10,405 nucleotides of DNA, from assembly GCA_026389955.1 (NCBI GenBank), contig JAPLGY010000775.1:1-10405 (forward strand), given 5' to 3'. This DNA is from Caldilinea sp. GTDB taxonomy: Bacteria > Chloroflexota > Anaerolineae > Caldilineales > Caldilineaceae. A program made the position numbers and the translations under genes. Under the pieces are notes generated by a model. That model was not told the DNA's origin. It was given only the letters and a program-made list of their open reading frames with translations, and did not search any database. Below, piece by piece: positions 1 to 7,209 of the stretch (positions within the stretch are counted from its first letter, which is position 1; each line of letters opens with the position of its first letter).

Positions 1-305
1 AGGTGCCGGGCCATGCCTGGCTGCAGTGGGAGACTGTTCGAGAGGGCAGCGGCACCCGTCTGGTGCAGACTGCCCTCTTTGCTCCGACCGGCCTCTGGGG
101 GATGCTCTACTGGTATTCGCTTTACCCCGTGCACAAAGTGATCTTCAGCGCCCTGATCCGCGCGATCGCACGCGATGCAGTCTATATGAACGCGAACGGT
201 TTTGCGGACTGCCTGCCATTTCCGGGAGAGGTGGCGGCCGTTTCTGGCAACAACAGTGGAGAAAAACTGCCAGACAAATACAGCCTGCCGCCCACCGAAC
301 TGTAG
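1..305 (+). CDS. C-terminal end of a DUF2867/SDR-like protein (5' end outside window)
   Basis: The frame is open from the left edge (first full codon at 3) to a TAG at 303-305, so the true start lies outside. The visible protein begins PGHAWLQWE, followed by a block 'QTALFAPTGLWGMLYWYSLY' and 'PVHKVIFSALIRAIARDA'. This pattern is what I recognise from the C-terminal DUF2867 domain that follows an NAD(P)-binding Rossmann fold in YbjT-like proteins. The Rossmann half is not in the window, so cofactor use is family knowledge only. In relatives the protein ends close to the 'LIRAIAR' stretch. Here about 40 more residues follow (from Y61 of the visible part), and these are encoded by the antisense of the convergent protease gene. 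The tail looks unlike the domain and is probably a read-on after loss of the original stop. The GTG at 3 should not be taken as a start. Confidence 0.72.
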   Translation, partial: VPGHAWLQWETVREGSGTRLVQTALFAPTGLWGMLYWYSLYPVHKVIFSALIRAIARDAVYMNANGFADCLPFPGEVAAVSGNNSGEKLPDKYSLPPTEL

Positions 306-1975
306 CTGGCCGCCTCGATGAAATAGGTCTGGCCTTCTGCTACGCTGAGCGTGACCTCTGACTGGCCTCCAGAACTGTCGTCGTTGCAGGCTTGTATGGT
401 GAGTGCCCCGCGTTCGCCGGTAAAGACCGCCAGCACCGTATCGTAGCTGCTGCCAAAGGTGTCGACTGTGAGTGTGCCTGCAGAAGGTGGCACAAACCGA
501 TACCAGACCGTCGCTGATTCTTCTCCTGCGCAGAGGGAAGGGTCATCGTTCGCCTGGGTTGCTCTGGTTGTATCTATCTGGTGGTTGAACGGGAGCGGTG
601 TCACTTCGACGGGACTGGCAAAGTCGTCGTTGGCGGGCACAGGAGCGAGCGGAATCCCTGGTGCGGCAATGAAGGGCAGGAATGCGCGGCTGTGCTCGCC
701 GATCGTAAGCCAATAGCGGGTGTACGGTCCATAGGTCTGCCCATACAGTCCTGGGAGCAGCTCCACGCTGACATAGATGGACCCGGTGCGATCTGCTTTC
801 CAGATCCGGTGTGCTGATGTCTCGAAGCGGGGTGTCTTTCCCCAGGGAAACCACCACCAGTCTGTCTGTGGAGCAAGGCCTTCTGTATAGGTGATCGGCG
901 TGCGTGCGTCGCTGTCGAAAAGCCAGAGGACAGTATGGAGGGTTGGCGCTGTATCGGTGATGCTCCCGGTCAGGAACAAGTATTCCTTCCCTTCTTCGAC
1001 TTCCATGCGGACCCAGTCCTGGTCGCCTTCTTCATGAAAGGTGTGCATCTGGTGAAGGAGTGCCCCATTCATCTGCTGCGCGTCGGTGGAATGGTTGTCT
1101 GGTTCGAAGGAATCGCCGCCGAGGCAGCGGTTGGGGTCGGTGGTACAGGCTGTGATCCACTCCCAGTAGCTTGAGACGCGCGTGAAGACATCGTACATTC
1201 CGCTTGCAATGCAGCCGTACGGTCCCCAGCTGACAATTCCAATTTGTGTCCACGAGCCATTTGGCTGCTGCACCATCAGCGGGCCGCCGCTGTCGCCGTA
1301 GCAGGCACCCATTGTCAGCGTTTCATAGCCGGCGCACAACATAGCGTCTGTGATGACTTCAGTGCTCTGCTGGCATCTGGTGGGGTCGACCAGCGGGAGG
1401 GACACTTCACGCAGCGCGTCTGGGTATACAGCGCTCCACCCTGATATTTCTTTAGCACCCCATCCGATCACGGTTGCGCGCAGGTGATCGAACTCCGACG
1501 TGCCAGAAATCGTCTGGTAGAGCGAGATTGGGGTATAGGTCACCGGTGTGGAGAGGCGGATCAAGGCCAGGTCGTGGTCCAGCTGTGTAGGGTCGTAGCC
1601 TGGGTGGGGGATCACCTGGGCACCGGGGATGCGCGTGCCGCTGTCGGAAAGGCGGTGTGCGCCGACGAGCACATCGATCAACGAGGGTTCTTTTCCTTCG
1701 ACGCAGTGGGCGGCGGTCAGCACCCACTCCTCGTCGATCAAGGAACCGCCACAAAACTGCCCTGCGTAGGTATTGGGTTGGAGAGGGTCGATCAGCGCGA
1801 CCTGCCAGGGATATGCGCCGGGCTGGGCCTCGCGTCCGCCGAGGATGTCTGGGGCATGGGCAGGTTCCTGGGCGGTCACGCCGCCGGCAAACAACAGGAA
1901 ACCGCCCAACATCCACAGGAGATGCAACACCAACAAACCAACTCTTACGAGCGAGGGAGATCGTCTGGCAGTCAT
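182..1975 (-). CDS. Secreted trypsin-fold (S1) serine protease with two C-terminal PPC-like beta domains
   Basis: A 597-residue secreted endopeptidase. Residues 1-36 form a signal peptide: basic n-region (RR, R), hydrophobic core about 10-31, and a VTA-Q cleavage site. The protease domain runs from ILGG at 44-47 to about 275. The catalytic triad is visible as H90 (TAAHC), D135 (DHDLALIRL) and S229 (GDSGGP), with cysteine pairs typical of the fold. The position equivalent to trypsin Asp189, six before the serine, is G223, so cleavage after Lys/Arg is not predicted. The residue before the ILGG mature end is D43, not Lys/Arg. Residues 288-428 start with a DSFEPD motif like pre-peptidase C-terminal (PPC) domains. 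A linker with AFLPFIA (431-437) leads to a second beta domain at about 447-573 ([23 protein letters not shown]). A GGAG at 1983-1986 sits 7 bases before the ATG. The C-terminus overlaps the convergent gene. The signal peptide suggests export; the substrate is unknown. Confidence 0.93.
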   Translation of the reverse strand: MTARRSPSLVRVGLLVLHLLWMLGGFLLFAGGVTAQEPAHAPDILGGREAQPGAYPWQVALIDPLQPNTYAGQFCGGSLIDEEWVLTAAHCVEGKEPSLIDVLVGAHRLSDSGTRIPGAQVIPHPGYDPTQLDHDLALIRLSTPVTYTPISLYQTISGTSEFDHLRATVIGWGAKEISGWSAVYPDALREVSLPLVDPTRCQQSTEVITDAMLCAGYETLTMGACYGDSGGPLMVQQPNGSWTQIGIVSWGPYGCIASGMYDVFTRVSSYWEWITACTTDPNRCLGGDSFEPDNHSTDAQQMNGALLHQMHTFHEEGDQDWVRMEVEEGKEYLFLTGSITDTAPTLHTVLWLFDSDARTPITYTEGLAPQTDWWWFPWGKTPRFETSAHRIWKADRTGSIYVSVELLPGLYGQTYGPYTRYWLTIGEHSRAFLPFIAAPGIPLAPVPANDDFASPVEVTPLPFNHQIDTTRATQANDDPSLCAGEESATVWYRFVPPSAGTLTVDTFGSSYDTVLAVFTGERGALTIQACNDDSSGGQSEVTLSVAEGQTYFIEAASYSSVGGRLYLSGSFSPLLLPETAATSPGNGRQSAKPFAFI

Positions 1976-2110
1976 GGGGGGGCTCCATTGGGTAAAAAAT
2001 TAAGATTCAGGACGTTTTATTGTATAACAGTCTCGCCCAAAACGAAAAATTTTTTTTCGACTGATTGGGTGGTAGAATGGACCAAAAATTATCCTTGTCA
2101 GGAGTGCAAG
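1976..2110. promoter_or_regulatory. AT-rich divergent intergenic region between protease and isomerase genes
   Basis: This stretch is far richer in A and T than the flanking genes and separates two divergent starts. It contains three copies of AAAAATT (1995-2001, 2045-2051, 2084-2090) and an A5T8 tract at 2045-2057 flanked by CG on both sides, which forms a rough palindrome. A protease promoter on the - strand may use TACAAT (read 2025 to 2020), but no convincing -35 element accompanies it. The bend-prone A/T tract would lie around the -35 region of the + strand gene. No regulator can be named from the sequence. Confidence 0.5.
2070..2078 (+). promoter_or_regulatory. Extended -10 promoter element for the isomerase gene
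   Basis: TGGTAGAAT combines the TGn extension with a TAGAAT hexamer (five of six matches to TATAAT). It lies 32 bases before the ATG at 2111, leaving a short leader of about 25 bases that carries the ribosome binding site. Only a T-run (2050-2057) occupies the -35 position, which fits an extended -10 promoter that depends less on -35 contacts. This is a pattern match, not a mapped start. Confidence 0.45.
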
Positions 2111-2893
2111 ATGGTTGAATATCGGCAGTCTGTTTCATGGTGGTGTCTGGTGCCGGCGCTGCTCAGCCCGCAGGAGCTGGTGCGTGCTGCGGCAGAGATC
2201 GGCTACGCTGCGGTAGAACTGTTGCCCGAGCTGTACTGGCCGCTGGCGCGCGAACATGGGTTGGCCATCGCTGCGGTCAACGGCCATGCTTCGATCGAAG
2301 AGGGGCTCAACCGGCGTACCCACCATGCACGCATCGTGCGCGAGCTGGAGGCCAACATCGCCAAGGCTGCGGCTTGGGGGATCGCCAATTTGATCTGTTT
2401 CAGCGGCAATCGGGGAAACCTCGACGACACCGCTGGGATCGAAGCGACCGCAGAGGGTCTGGCCCGGGTCGCCCGGCGGGCCGAAGAGGCCGGTGTAACC
2501 CTGGTGTTGGAGGTGCTCAACAGCAAGGTGGACCACCCCGATTACCAGGCGGACCAGACCCGCTGGGCCGTTGAAGTCTGCCGGCAGGTTGGCTCGCCGG
2601 CGGTCAAAGTGCTTTATGACATCTATCACATGCAGATTATGGAGGGAGATATTCTGCGCACGATCGAGCGGGAGCACCTCTGGTTTGGCCACTACCATAC
2701 AGCAGGGAACCCCGGGCGTGCAGAGATCGACGCTCGCCAGGAGTTGAATTACCGCCCCATTTTCCAGGCGATCGCGGCAACGGGCTACCGTGGCTACATC
2801 GGCCACGAGTTTATCCCGCGGGGGGAGGCGGTGGCTGCATTGCGCGATGCTTATCAGCTGGCAGCGCAGAGCGGGGAGGAAGGGGGCGGGTGA
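2111..2893 (+). CDS. Hydroxypyruvate isomerase-family TIM-barrel protein (AP endonuclease 2 superfamily)
   Basis: A 260-residue sugar-phosphate isomerase/epimerase-type TIM barrel, close in length to Hyi-family enzymes (about 260), which interconvert hydroxypyruvate and tartronate semialdehyde. Likely metal and catalytic residues are visible: E134 in [16 protein letters not shown]170 and H173 in LYDIYHMQ, H196 in [11 protein letters not shown], and E233 in GYIGHEF. The E-D-x-E set fits the superfamily's divalent metal site. Classical Hyi has GHVQ where this protein has GHYH, so the third ligand is His rather than Gln; I recall the [11 protein letters not shown] form from a subfamily that is annotated only generically. 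The frame is open far upstream, but ATG 2111 has an AGGAG at 2100-2104 with 6-base spacing and gives the family length. The gene is monocistronic, with no glyoxylate-pathway genes beside it, so the substrate is uncertain. It ends 19 bases from the convergent DUF2344 gene. Confidence 0.88.
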   Translation: MVEYRQSVSWWCLVPALLSPQELVRAAAEIGYAAVELLPELYWPLAREHGLAIAAVNGHASIEEGLNRRTHHARIVRELEANIAKAAAWGIANLICFSGNRGNLDDTAGIEATAEGLARVARRAEEAGVTLVLEVLNSKVDHPDYQADQTRWAVEVCRQVGSPAVKVLYDIYHMQIMEGDILRTIEREHLWFGHYHTAGNPGRAEIDARQELNYRPIFQAIAATGYRGYIGHEFIPRGEAVAALRDAYQLAAQSGEEGGG

Positions 2894-2912
2894 GGCAGGT
2901 CGGCGGCAAAAA

Positions 2913-3764
2913 TCAGTCGAATTCGTCGCCGGCGCGTTCGCTGAGCGTGCGCTCTCCGGCCTGCGCGGAGAGGCCTGGCTCGCGGCCGCGCAGCGAGACC
3001 CCCCGGACTCCGGGCGGGGCAGCCAGTGCTTCCTGCTGCACGACCGGGTACTGGGCCATGAGGGCAGCGTCTGCGGGACGATTGGCAAAGTAGATTCGTT
3101 CGCGGCGCAGGGTGCGGGCAAAATCGTCGAAACCGAGCGCGTCGACGACTTCGTCTGGGCGCCCGGTGGCGCCGTTGCGCATCTGCACACGCAGAAAAAT
3201 GGGATGCTCTTCGTGCGCCGCGTCGTATCCCAGGGCAGCCAGCTCCAGGACCAGGGGGCGCAGGTTGTAGGTATAGCGGCTGCCTTTGCGTTCGCGTTCG
3301 CGCCAGATCGTGGCCTGTTTCAGAAAGTTAGCGATGCGTTCTGCAAGCAGAGCGTCGTCGAGCTCCCCAGGGGCGGTGTAGAGGAGGATCGTATAGTCTG
3401 CCCCGACGATCCACGGTTGGAGGGCATCCCCTGTGGGTGGGATTTCTTCGACAGACTGCACCAGGATCCCTGGCGGCACTTTGGCGTGCAGGCGTGCGGC
3501 GATCTCTGCGACCGGAAGTGGAGGAGAGAGCACGATGTCGAGCGGCTCATAGCGCCCGGTGATCCCGACCCCCAACGGCGCTGCAAATTGTAGGTGGGGT
3601 TGGGGGTTAAAGCCTTGTTTGTAGAGCAACGGCAGGTCAGCGCGGCGCAGTGTGCGTTCCCACAGCCGAAACTCGTCGTGGTGCGAGATGAATTTGATTG
3701 ATTCGCCTTTGGCGTACCAGACGCGCACGCGCTGGCGGGCTTCGTGGGCAGTGGTGTCGGTCAT
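2913..3764 (-). CDS. TIGR03936-like radical SAM-linked protein (DUF2344)
   Basis: A 283-residue protein of the DUF2344/TIGR03936 family, which is found next to, or fused with, a B12-binding-type radical SAM protein. The family hallmark is at the N-terminus: VRVWYAKGESIKFISHHDEF (about 13-32), then the WERTLRRADLPLLYKQGFNP block (35-54) and AAPLGVGITGRYEPLDI (61-77). A GSRYTYNLRPLVLELA segment (161-176) is also family-like. Residues beyond about 230 form a charged, low-complexity tail that I do not recognise, making this longer than the roughly 200-residue core. Biochemical role unknown. The frame is open further upstream (to 4415) inside the radical SAM gene, but ATG 3764 has AGAGAGG at 3774-3780 with 9-base spacing, directly after the radical SAM stop. 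The 17-base gap and shared strand indicate one transcript and probably coupled translation. Confidence 0.9.
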   Translation of the reverse strand: MTDTTAHEARQRVRVWYAKGESIKFISHHDEFRLWERTLRRADLPLLYKQGFNPQPHLQFAAPLGVGITGRYEPLDIVLSPPLPVAEIAARLHAKVPPGILVQSVEEIPPTGDALQPWIVGADYTILLYTAPGELDDALLAERIANFLKQATIWRERERKGSRYTYNLRPLVLELAALGYDAAHEEHPIFLRVQMRNGATGRPDEVVDALGFDDFARTLRRERIYFANRPADAALMAQYPVVQQEALAAPPGVRGVSLRGREPGLSAQAGERTLSERAGDEFD

Positions 3765-3781
3765 CGGTGCCAGCCTCTCTT

Positions 3782-5827
3782 TCAGGCGTCGGAGGGGAGG
3801 CGCTGGCTCACTGTGCCGAAGCGCCGCTGCGGCACGCGATGGTCGAACTGGCCCTGGCGGTCGGGCGACATCGTGTCGTTGAAATAAAGCGGAATTGGGA
3901 CGACATCGACTGGCTGGCGGTGGAGGGTGCGTCCCAGCGGTGGGCAGCCCCACCCCTCTGCTGGCGCCTCGCGGCGCTGTTCCTTGAAATAGCCGAGGAT
4001 TCCACACGAAAAACAGTGCTCGCGGCAGTCGTCGACCACCCCCCCAGCATAGGTGTTGCGGTACTCTTCGACCAAAAATTTCTTTTTGAGCCCCGCAGAG
4101 ATGTGCTCCCAGGGGAGCACCTCGTCCAGCGGACGTTGGCGCCGTGCATACCAGTCCATCTCCAGCCCCAGTTCGGCTAAGGCTGCCTGCCAGGCGGAAT
4201 ACTGAAAATACTCGCCCCAGCCATCCAGCCGGGCTCCTTTGCGCCAGGCCAGCTCGATGACCTCCGAGAGCCGCCGGTCTCCGCGGGTGAGAAAGGCCTC
4301 GACCAAGGTCTCTTCCGGGTTGTTCCACGAAAAATGGATGCCGGGCCCGCGCAGCTCGCGCTGCAAGAGGGCGATCTGGGCCTGGATCACGCTCTCTTCT
4401 TCCATCGGGACCCACTGGAAGGGGGTGTGGGGTTTGGGAACCAGCGTGCTGACCCCGATGCGTACGTTGGCTTTTTTGCCCAGTCGGCGCCTTCCGACAG
4501 CCAGCACGGCTTTGGCCAGGTCGGCGATCGCCTGGACATCTTCGAGCGTCTGGGTGGGGTGGCCGACCATGAAGTACATCTTGATCGTGGTCCAGCCTCG
4601 TTTGTAGACTTCCTCGGCGGTGGCGAGCAGCTCTGCTGATGCGATTGGCTTGTTGATGACGTCGCGCAGCCGGTCTGTGGCGGCTTCGGGGGCAAAGGTG
4701 AAGCCGGATCTGCGCCGTCCTTTTTCGAGCAGATCCATCAAGTCGATGCTGAAGCTTTCGATGCGCAGGCTGGGCAGCCCTACGCTCAGCCTGCGTGTGC
4801 CATGTCGTTCGACGGTGCGGCGCACCAGCTCCTCGACGTAGCTGTAGTCGCTGCTGCTCAGGCTGAGGAAACTGACCTCTTCAAAACCGCAGGCCTCGAT
4901 CATGGCGTCGACTGCCTCCAGCACTTCTTCGACCGGTCGCTCGCGTACTGGGCGAAAGATCATACCGGCCTGGCAGAAGCGGCAGCCGCGCGTGCAGCCG
5001 CGCATGATCTCGATGGCGGCACGGTTGTGGACGACGTTGATGTAGGGGACGATAAAGTGGGTCACCGGCGGCGGCAGGACGGTCACGACCCGTTTGAGCA
5101 CCTCTGCAGGCGCCGCAGGGTGGTTGGGGGTGACTGCGGCGACCGAGCCGTCGGCGGCGTACTGTACGGTGTAAAACGACGGCACATAGACGCCCGGGAG
5201 GGTGGCCAGCGTGGCCAACAGGGCCTGCCGGTTGGGCGACTGTTGGTTGGCTTTGACCGCTGCAATCACCTCGAAGAGGACTTCTTCCCCCTCACCGACG
5301 ATCATCGCATCAAAAAAAGCGCTCATCGGCTCTGGGTTGTAGCAGCCAGAACCGCCGGCAATCACCAAGGGATCCCGATCCCCGCGATCCGCGGCGCGCA
5401 GGGGCAGGCCGCTGAGATCCAGCATGGTGAGCACGTTGGTGTAGAGCTGCTCGTAGGGCAGGCTGAAGCCGATCAGGTCAAATTCAGCCAGGGGGTGGCG
5501 AGTTTCCAGCCCGTACAGGGGGATCTGGTCGCGGCGCAGATAGGCTTCGAAGTCAGGCCAGGGGCAGTAGACACGTTCGGCCAGCAGGTCGCTGCGGCGG
5601 TTGATCAGGTCGTAGAGCACCATCAACCCCAGGTTGCTTCCCCCAAGCTCGTAAATGTCGGGAAATGCCAGCGCGACCTTGACCTGGATGGCTGGATCCA
5701 TCCAATCTTTGACAACGGTGTTCAGCTCGCCGCCGGTGTAGCGGGCCGGTTTTTCGACCTTGTGCAGGATCCGGTCAAGGGCGCGAGTGATCTGGCGTGG
5801 GGTCAGGTGTGACGGCGGATGTGACAT
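3782..5827 (-). CDS. TIGR03960-like B12-binding-type radical SAM protein
   Basis: A 681-residue radical SAM protein. The N-terminal part (about 20-200) has the family opening KPARYTGGELNTVVKDW (26-42), PDIYELGGSNLG (56-67), and a Rossmann-like segment with AGGSGCYNPEP (157-167) and VGEGEE (177-182), as in B12-binding-like domains; I see no clear DxHxxG cobalamin ligand. The radical SAM [4Fe-4S] cluster motif is C278-x3-C282-x2-C285 in MRGCTRGCRFCQAG. A second CxxxCxxC occurs near the C-terminus (C601, C605, C608 in DDCREHCFSCGI), so another metal site is possible. Reaction and substrate are unknown for the family. ATG 5827 was preferred over the upstream in-frame ATG at 5929 because it matches the family's N-terminus, and the extra 34 residues would be encoded by a hairpin-bearing leader. 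The ribosome binding site is weak (purine-rich AGAGAAAGA, 9-12 bases upstream). It is followed after 17 bases by its DUF2344 partner. Confidence 0.93.
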   Translation of the reverse strand: MSHPPSHLTPRQITRALDRILHKVEKPARYTGGELNTVVKDWMDPAIQVKVALAFPDIYELGGSNLGLMVLYDLINRRSDLLAERVYCPWPDFEAYLRRDQIPLYGLETRHPLAEFDLIGFSLPYEQLYTNVLTMLDLSGLPLRAADRGDRDPLVIAGGSGCYNPEPMSAFFDAMIVGEGEEVLFEVIAAVKANQQSPNRQALLATLATLPGVYVPSFYTVQYAADGSVAAVTPNHPAAPAEVLKRVVTVLPPPVTHFIVPYINVVHNRAAIEIMRGCTRGCRFCQAGMIFRPVRERPVEEVLEAVDAMIEACGFEEVSFLSLSSSDYSYVEELVRRTVERHGTRRLSVGLPSLRIESFSIDLMDLLEKGRRRSGFTFAPEAATDRLRDVINKPIASAELLATAEEVYKRGWTTIKMYFMVGHPTQTLEDVQAIADLAKAVLAVGRRRLGKKANVRIGVSTLVPKPHTPFQWVPMEEESVIQAQIALLQRELRGPGIHFSWNNPEETLVEAFLTRGDRRLSEVIELAWRKGARLDGWGEYFQYSAWQAALAELGLEMDWYARRQRPLDEVLPWEHISAGLKKKFLVEEYRNTYAGGVVDDCREHCFSCGILGYFKEQRREAPAEGWGCPPLGRTLHRQPVDVVPIPLYFNDTMSPDRQGQFDHRVPQRRFGTVSQRLPSDA

Positions 5828-5867
5828 TATGAAATCGGTCTTTCTCTGTGTCGTGTTGGTCTGGCCA

Positions 5868-5887
5868 GGGTGGGGTTTGAACCCACC
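5868..5887 (-). repeat. Hairpin resembling a tRNA T-arm in the radical SAM leader
   Basis: Read on the - strand, GGTGGG, then the 7-base loop TTCAAAC, then CCCACC form a perfect 6-bp stem. The inner five pairs plus the loop match the tRNA T-arm consensus (TTCRANY). A CCTGGCC-A-GACCA string follows, superficially like an acceptor strand. No matching 5' acceptor half, D arm or anticodon arm exists in the preceding 80 bases. It lies 40-60 bases before the radical SAM start, within the 111-base gap after the MFS gene. There is no following T-run, so it is not a standard intrinsic terminator. Confidence 0.6.
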
Positions 5888-5938
5888 GGATAGATTGAGG
5901 TCGCTGTATAGGGCGGGCGTTCGGCCCATGCCAGGAGA

Positions 5939-7129
5939 TTATATCACAGCGAGCGCGCGCGGAAAGGCGACGGCCAGCACCAAGGCGCCGGCCAGCAGCA
6001 ACATTCCCGTCCCCAGAAAGACCGGGCTCAGCCCGATCTGTTGGGAGATAGCGCCCAGCAGAAAGGGGCTGAGGGTAATGCCGATTCCACCAGCCATATT
6101 GTAGGCGCCTAGCGCTGCCCCCCGGATTTGTGGCTGCGCGTATTGGGTGACAAAGGCCTGTCCGGCGGTAAGGAACATCCCGTACGAGATGCCTTCGACC
6201 ACCAACGCCAGACCGAGTTCGGCATAGCCCCTCCAAGAGGCCAGTGCGACTGCAGCAACCCCGCTGAGGGCAATGGCCAGCACCATCAGACGGTAGCTCC
6301 ACTGTGGGGTGCTCAGCACGCCGAGCGGCACACGGGTCAAGGTGGAGAGCAGCCCGCGCAGGGTGTACAGCCCGCCGATGGCTGCTGCGGAGAAGCCCAG
6401 GGTGCTGGCATGGATGGGCAGAAAGCTGACCACGACGGCGCTGAAGACCGGGCTGATCAGCAGGTTGGCCAGTGCGGCGAGCAGGATGGGGCGGCTGCTG
6501 GCCAGCACCCGCAGGTTTTGGAGGGGGTTGGCAGCGCGCAGGCCGGTGGCCACTGTTTTGTCGACCAGCGTGACCCAGGCCAGGGCTGCGGAGGCGATGG
6601 CGACCAGTGCCAGGATCAGCAGGCTGCGTTCTACATTGAACGACTCCGCCAGCAGCCCGCCCAGCAGCGGACCGGTGGCAAAACCGAGCCCCATGGCCGT
6701 GGTCAGCATGCCCATCGCCAACCCGCGTTCGCTGGGTGCAGCGTAGTCGCCCACCATGGCAGCACCCATCGCAAAGACACAGACGACGCCCAGCCCGAGC
6801 AGCATCTGTGCAAGCAGGAGCCAAAGCGGGGTCGGAGCCAGCGCCAGCAGGGTGCTTGAGACGGCAAAGAAGAGACAGCCGGCTGCGATCAGGTGGCGGC
6901 GCCCCAGACGGTCGGAGATCAGCCCCAGCGGCACAGCGGCTGTCACCTGCGTTGCGCCGTTGAAGGCGGTCAGGCTGCCGATCAGGAGCAGCGATGCCCC
7001 AAGCTCGCGGGCAAGCAGCGGCAAAACCAGCAGGATGTAGCCGACAACGACATCGATGATGTAGATCACCAAAAAGAGGGCCAGCAGTTCGCGACGCAGC
7101 AGGCGCTGCCAGTGGGAAGTCAGGTGCAT
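5939..7129 (-). CDS. Major facilitator superfamily (MFS) transporter
   Basis: A 396-residue integral membrane protein with about 12 hydrophobic segments and short loops, the usual size for a 12-helix MFS antiporter or efflux pump. MFS motif A is visible between helices 2 and 3 as G69-LIS-D73-R74-L-G76-R77-R78. The PSERGLAMGM and TTAMGLGFATGPLLGGLLAE segments (about 132-162) match the motif region of helices 4-5 in drug:proton antiporter-like members. The second half has a longer central loop (around VDKTVATGLRAANPLQN) before helix 7. The substrate cannot be told from the sequence. ATG 7129 is the only in-frame start before an upstream stop (TAA nine bases before it); a weak GGA lies 5 bases upstream. 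The gene is 111 bases upstream of, and co-directional with, the radical SAM gene, but a leader hairpin lies between, so co-transcription is uncertain. Confidence 0.93.
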   Translation of the reverse strand: MHLTSHWQRLLRRELLALFLVIYIIDVVVGYILLVLPLLARELGASLLLIGSLTAFNGATQVTAAVPLGLISDRLGRRHLIAAGCLFFAVSSTLLALAPTPLWLLLAQMLLGLGVVCVFAMGAAMVGDYAAPSERGLAMGMLTTAMGLGFATGPLLGGLLAESFNVERSLLILALVAIASAALAWVTLVDKTVATGLRAANPLQNLRVLASSRPILLAALANLLISPVFSAVVVSFLPIHASTLGFSAAAIGGLYTLRGLLSTLTRVPLGVLSTPQWSYRLMVLAIALSGVAAVALASWRGYAELGLALVVEGISYGMFLTAGQAFVTQYAQPQIRGAALGAYNMAGGIGITLSPFLLGAISQQIGLSPVFLGTGMLLLAGALVLAVAFPRALAVI

Positions 7130-7180
7130 GGGAGTCCGTTATTCTGTCCAAGATTGTGCATCAATGAGCCAATCACATAG

Positions 7181-7209
7181 ACTATAGGGGATTGGGGCAA
7201 ATCGGCCAA
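7181..7209 (-). promoter_or_regulatory. Candidate sigma70-type promoter for the MFS gene
   Basis: On the - strand, TTGGCC (read 7209 to 7204) and TATAGT (7186 to 7181) are separated by exactly 17 bases. The -35 matches TTGACA at four of six positions and the -10 matches TATAAT at five of six. This would leave a leader of about 45 bases before the ATG at 7129. It abuts the inverted repeat at 7210-7223 on its upstream side. Confidence 0.5.

Noticed and set aside
1484..2110. Long N-terminal extension of the isomerase frame
   Set aside because: The extension is antisense to the protease and its promoter region; ATG 2111 has a strong ribosome binding site and gives the family length.
2890..2915. 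Intrinsic terminator between the convergent isomerase and DUF2344 genes
   Set aside because: No stem followed by a T-run is visible in the 19-base gap; the same holds for 7628-7642.
2135..3190. 351-codon - strand frame across the isomerase and DUF2344 genes
   Set aside because: Spans two real genes in the wrong frame, with composition typical of antisense translation.
3765..4415. Upstream extension of the DUF2344 frame inside the radical SAM gene
   Set aside because: Low-complexity Arg/Ala/Gly out-of-frame shadow of the radical SAM gene; the family N-terminus begins just after ATG 3764.
4802..5812. 336-codon + strand open frame opposite the radical SAM gene
   Set aside because: Antisense shadow in GC-rich sequence, no recognisable domain, no ribosome binding site, skewed Gln/His/Asp-rich composition.
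5828..5929. 34-residue N-terminal extension of the radical SAM protein
   Set aside because: Not family-like, lies over the leader hairpin, and family members begin close to the KPARYTGGE block.
5850..5940. Possible tRNA gene on the - strand (good T-arm and ACCA-like end)
   Set aside because: No 5' acceptor strand complementary to CCTGGCC, no D arm and no pairing anticodon stem in the expected positions; reported only as a hairpin.
5775..7151. 458-codon - strand frame overlapping the MFS gene
   Set aside because: Arg/Pro/Ala-rich shadow one frame off the MFS protein, whose motif A and membrane helices are clear.
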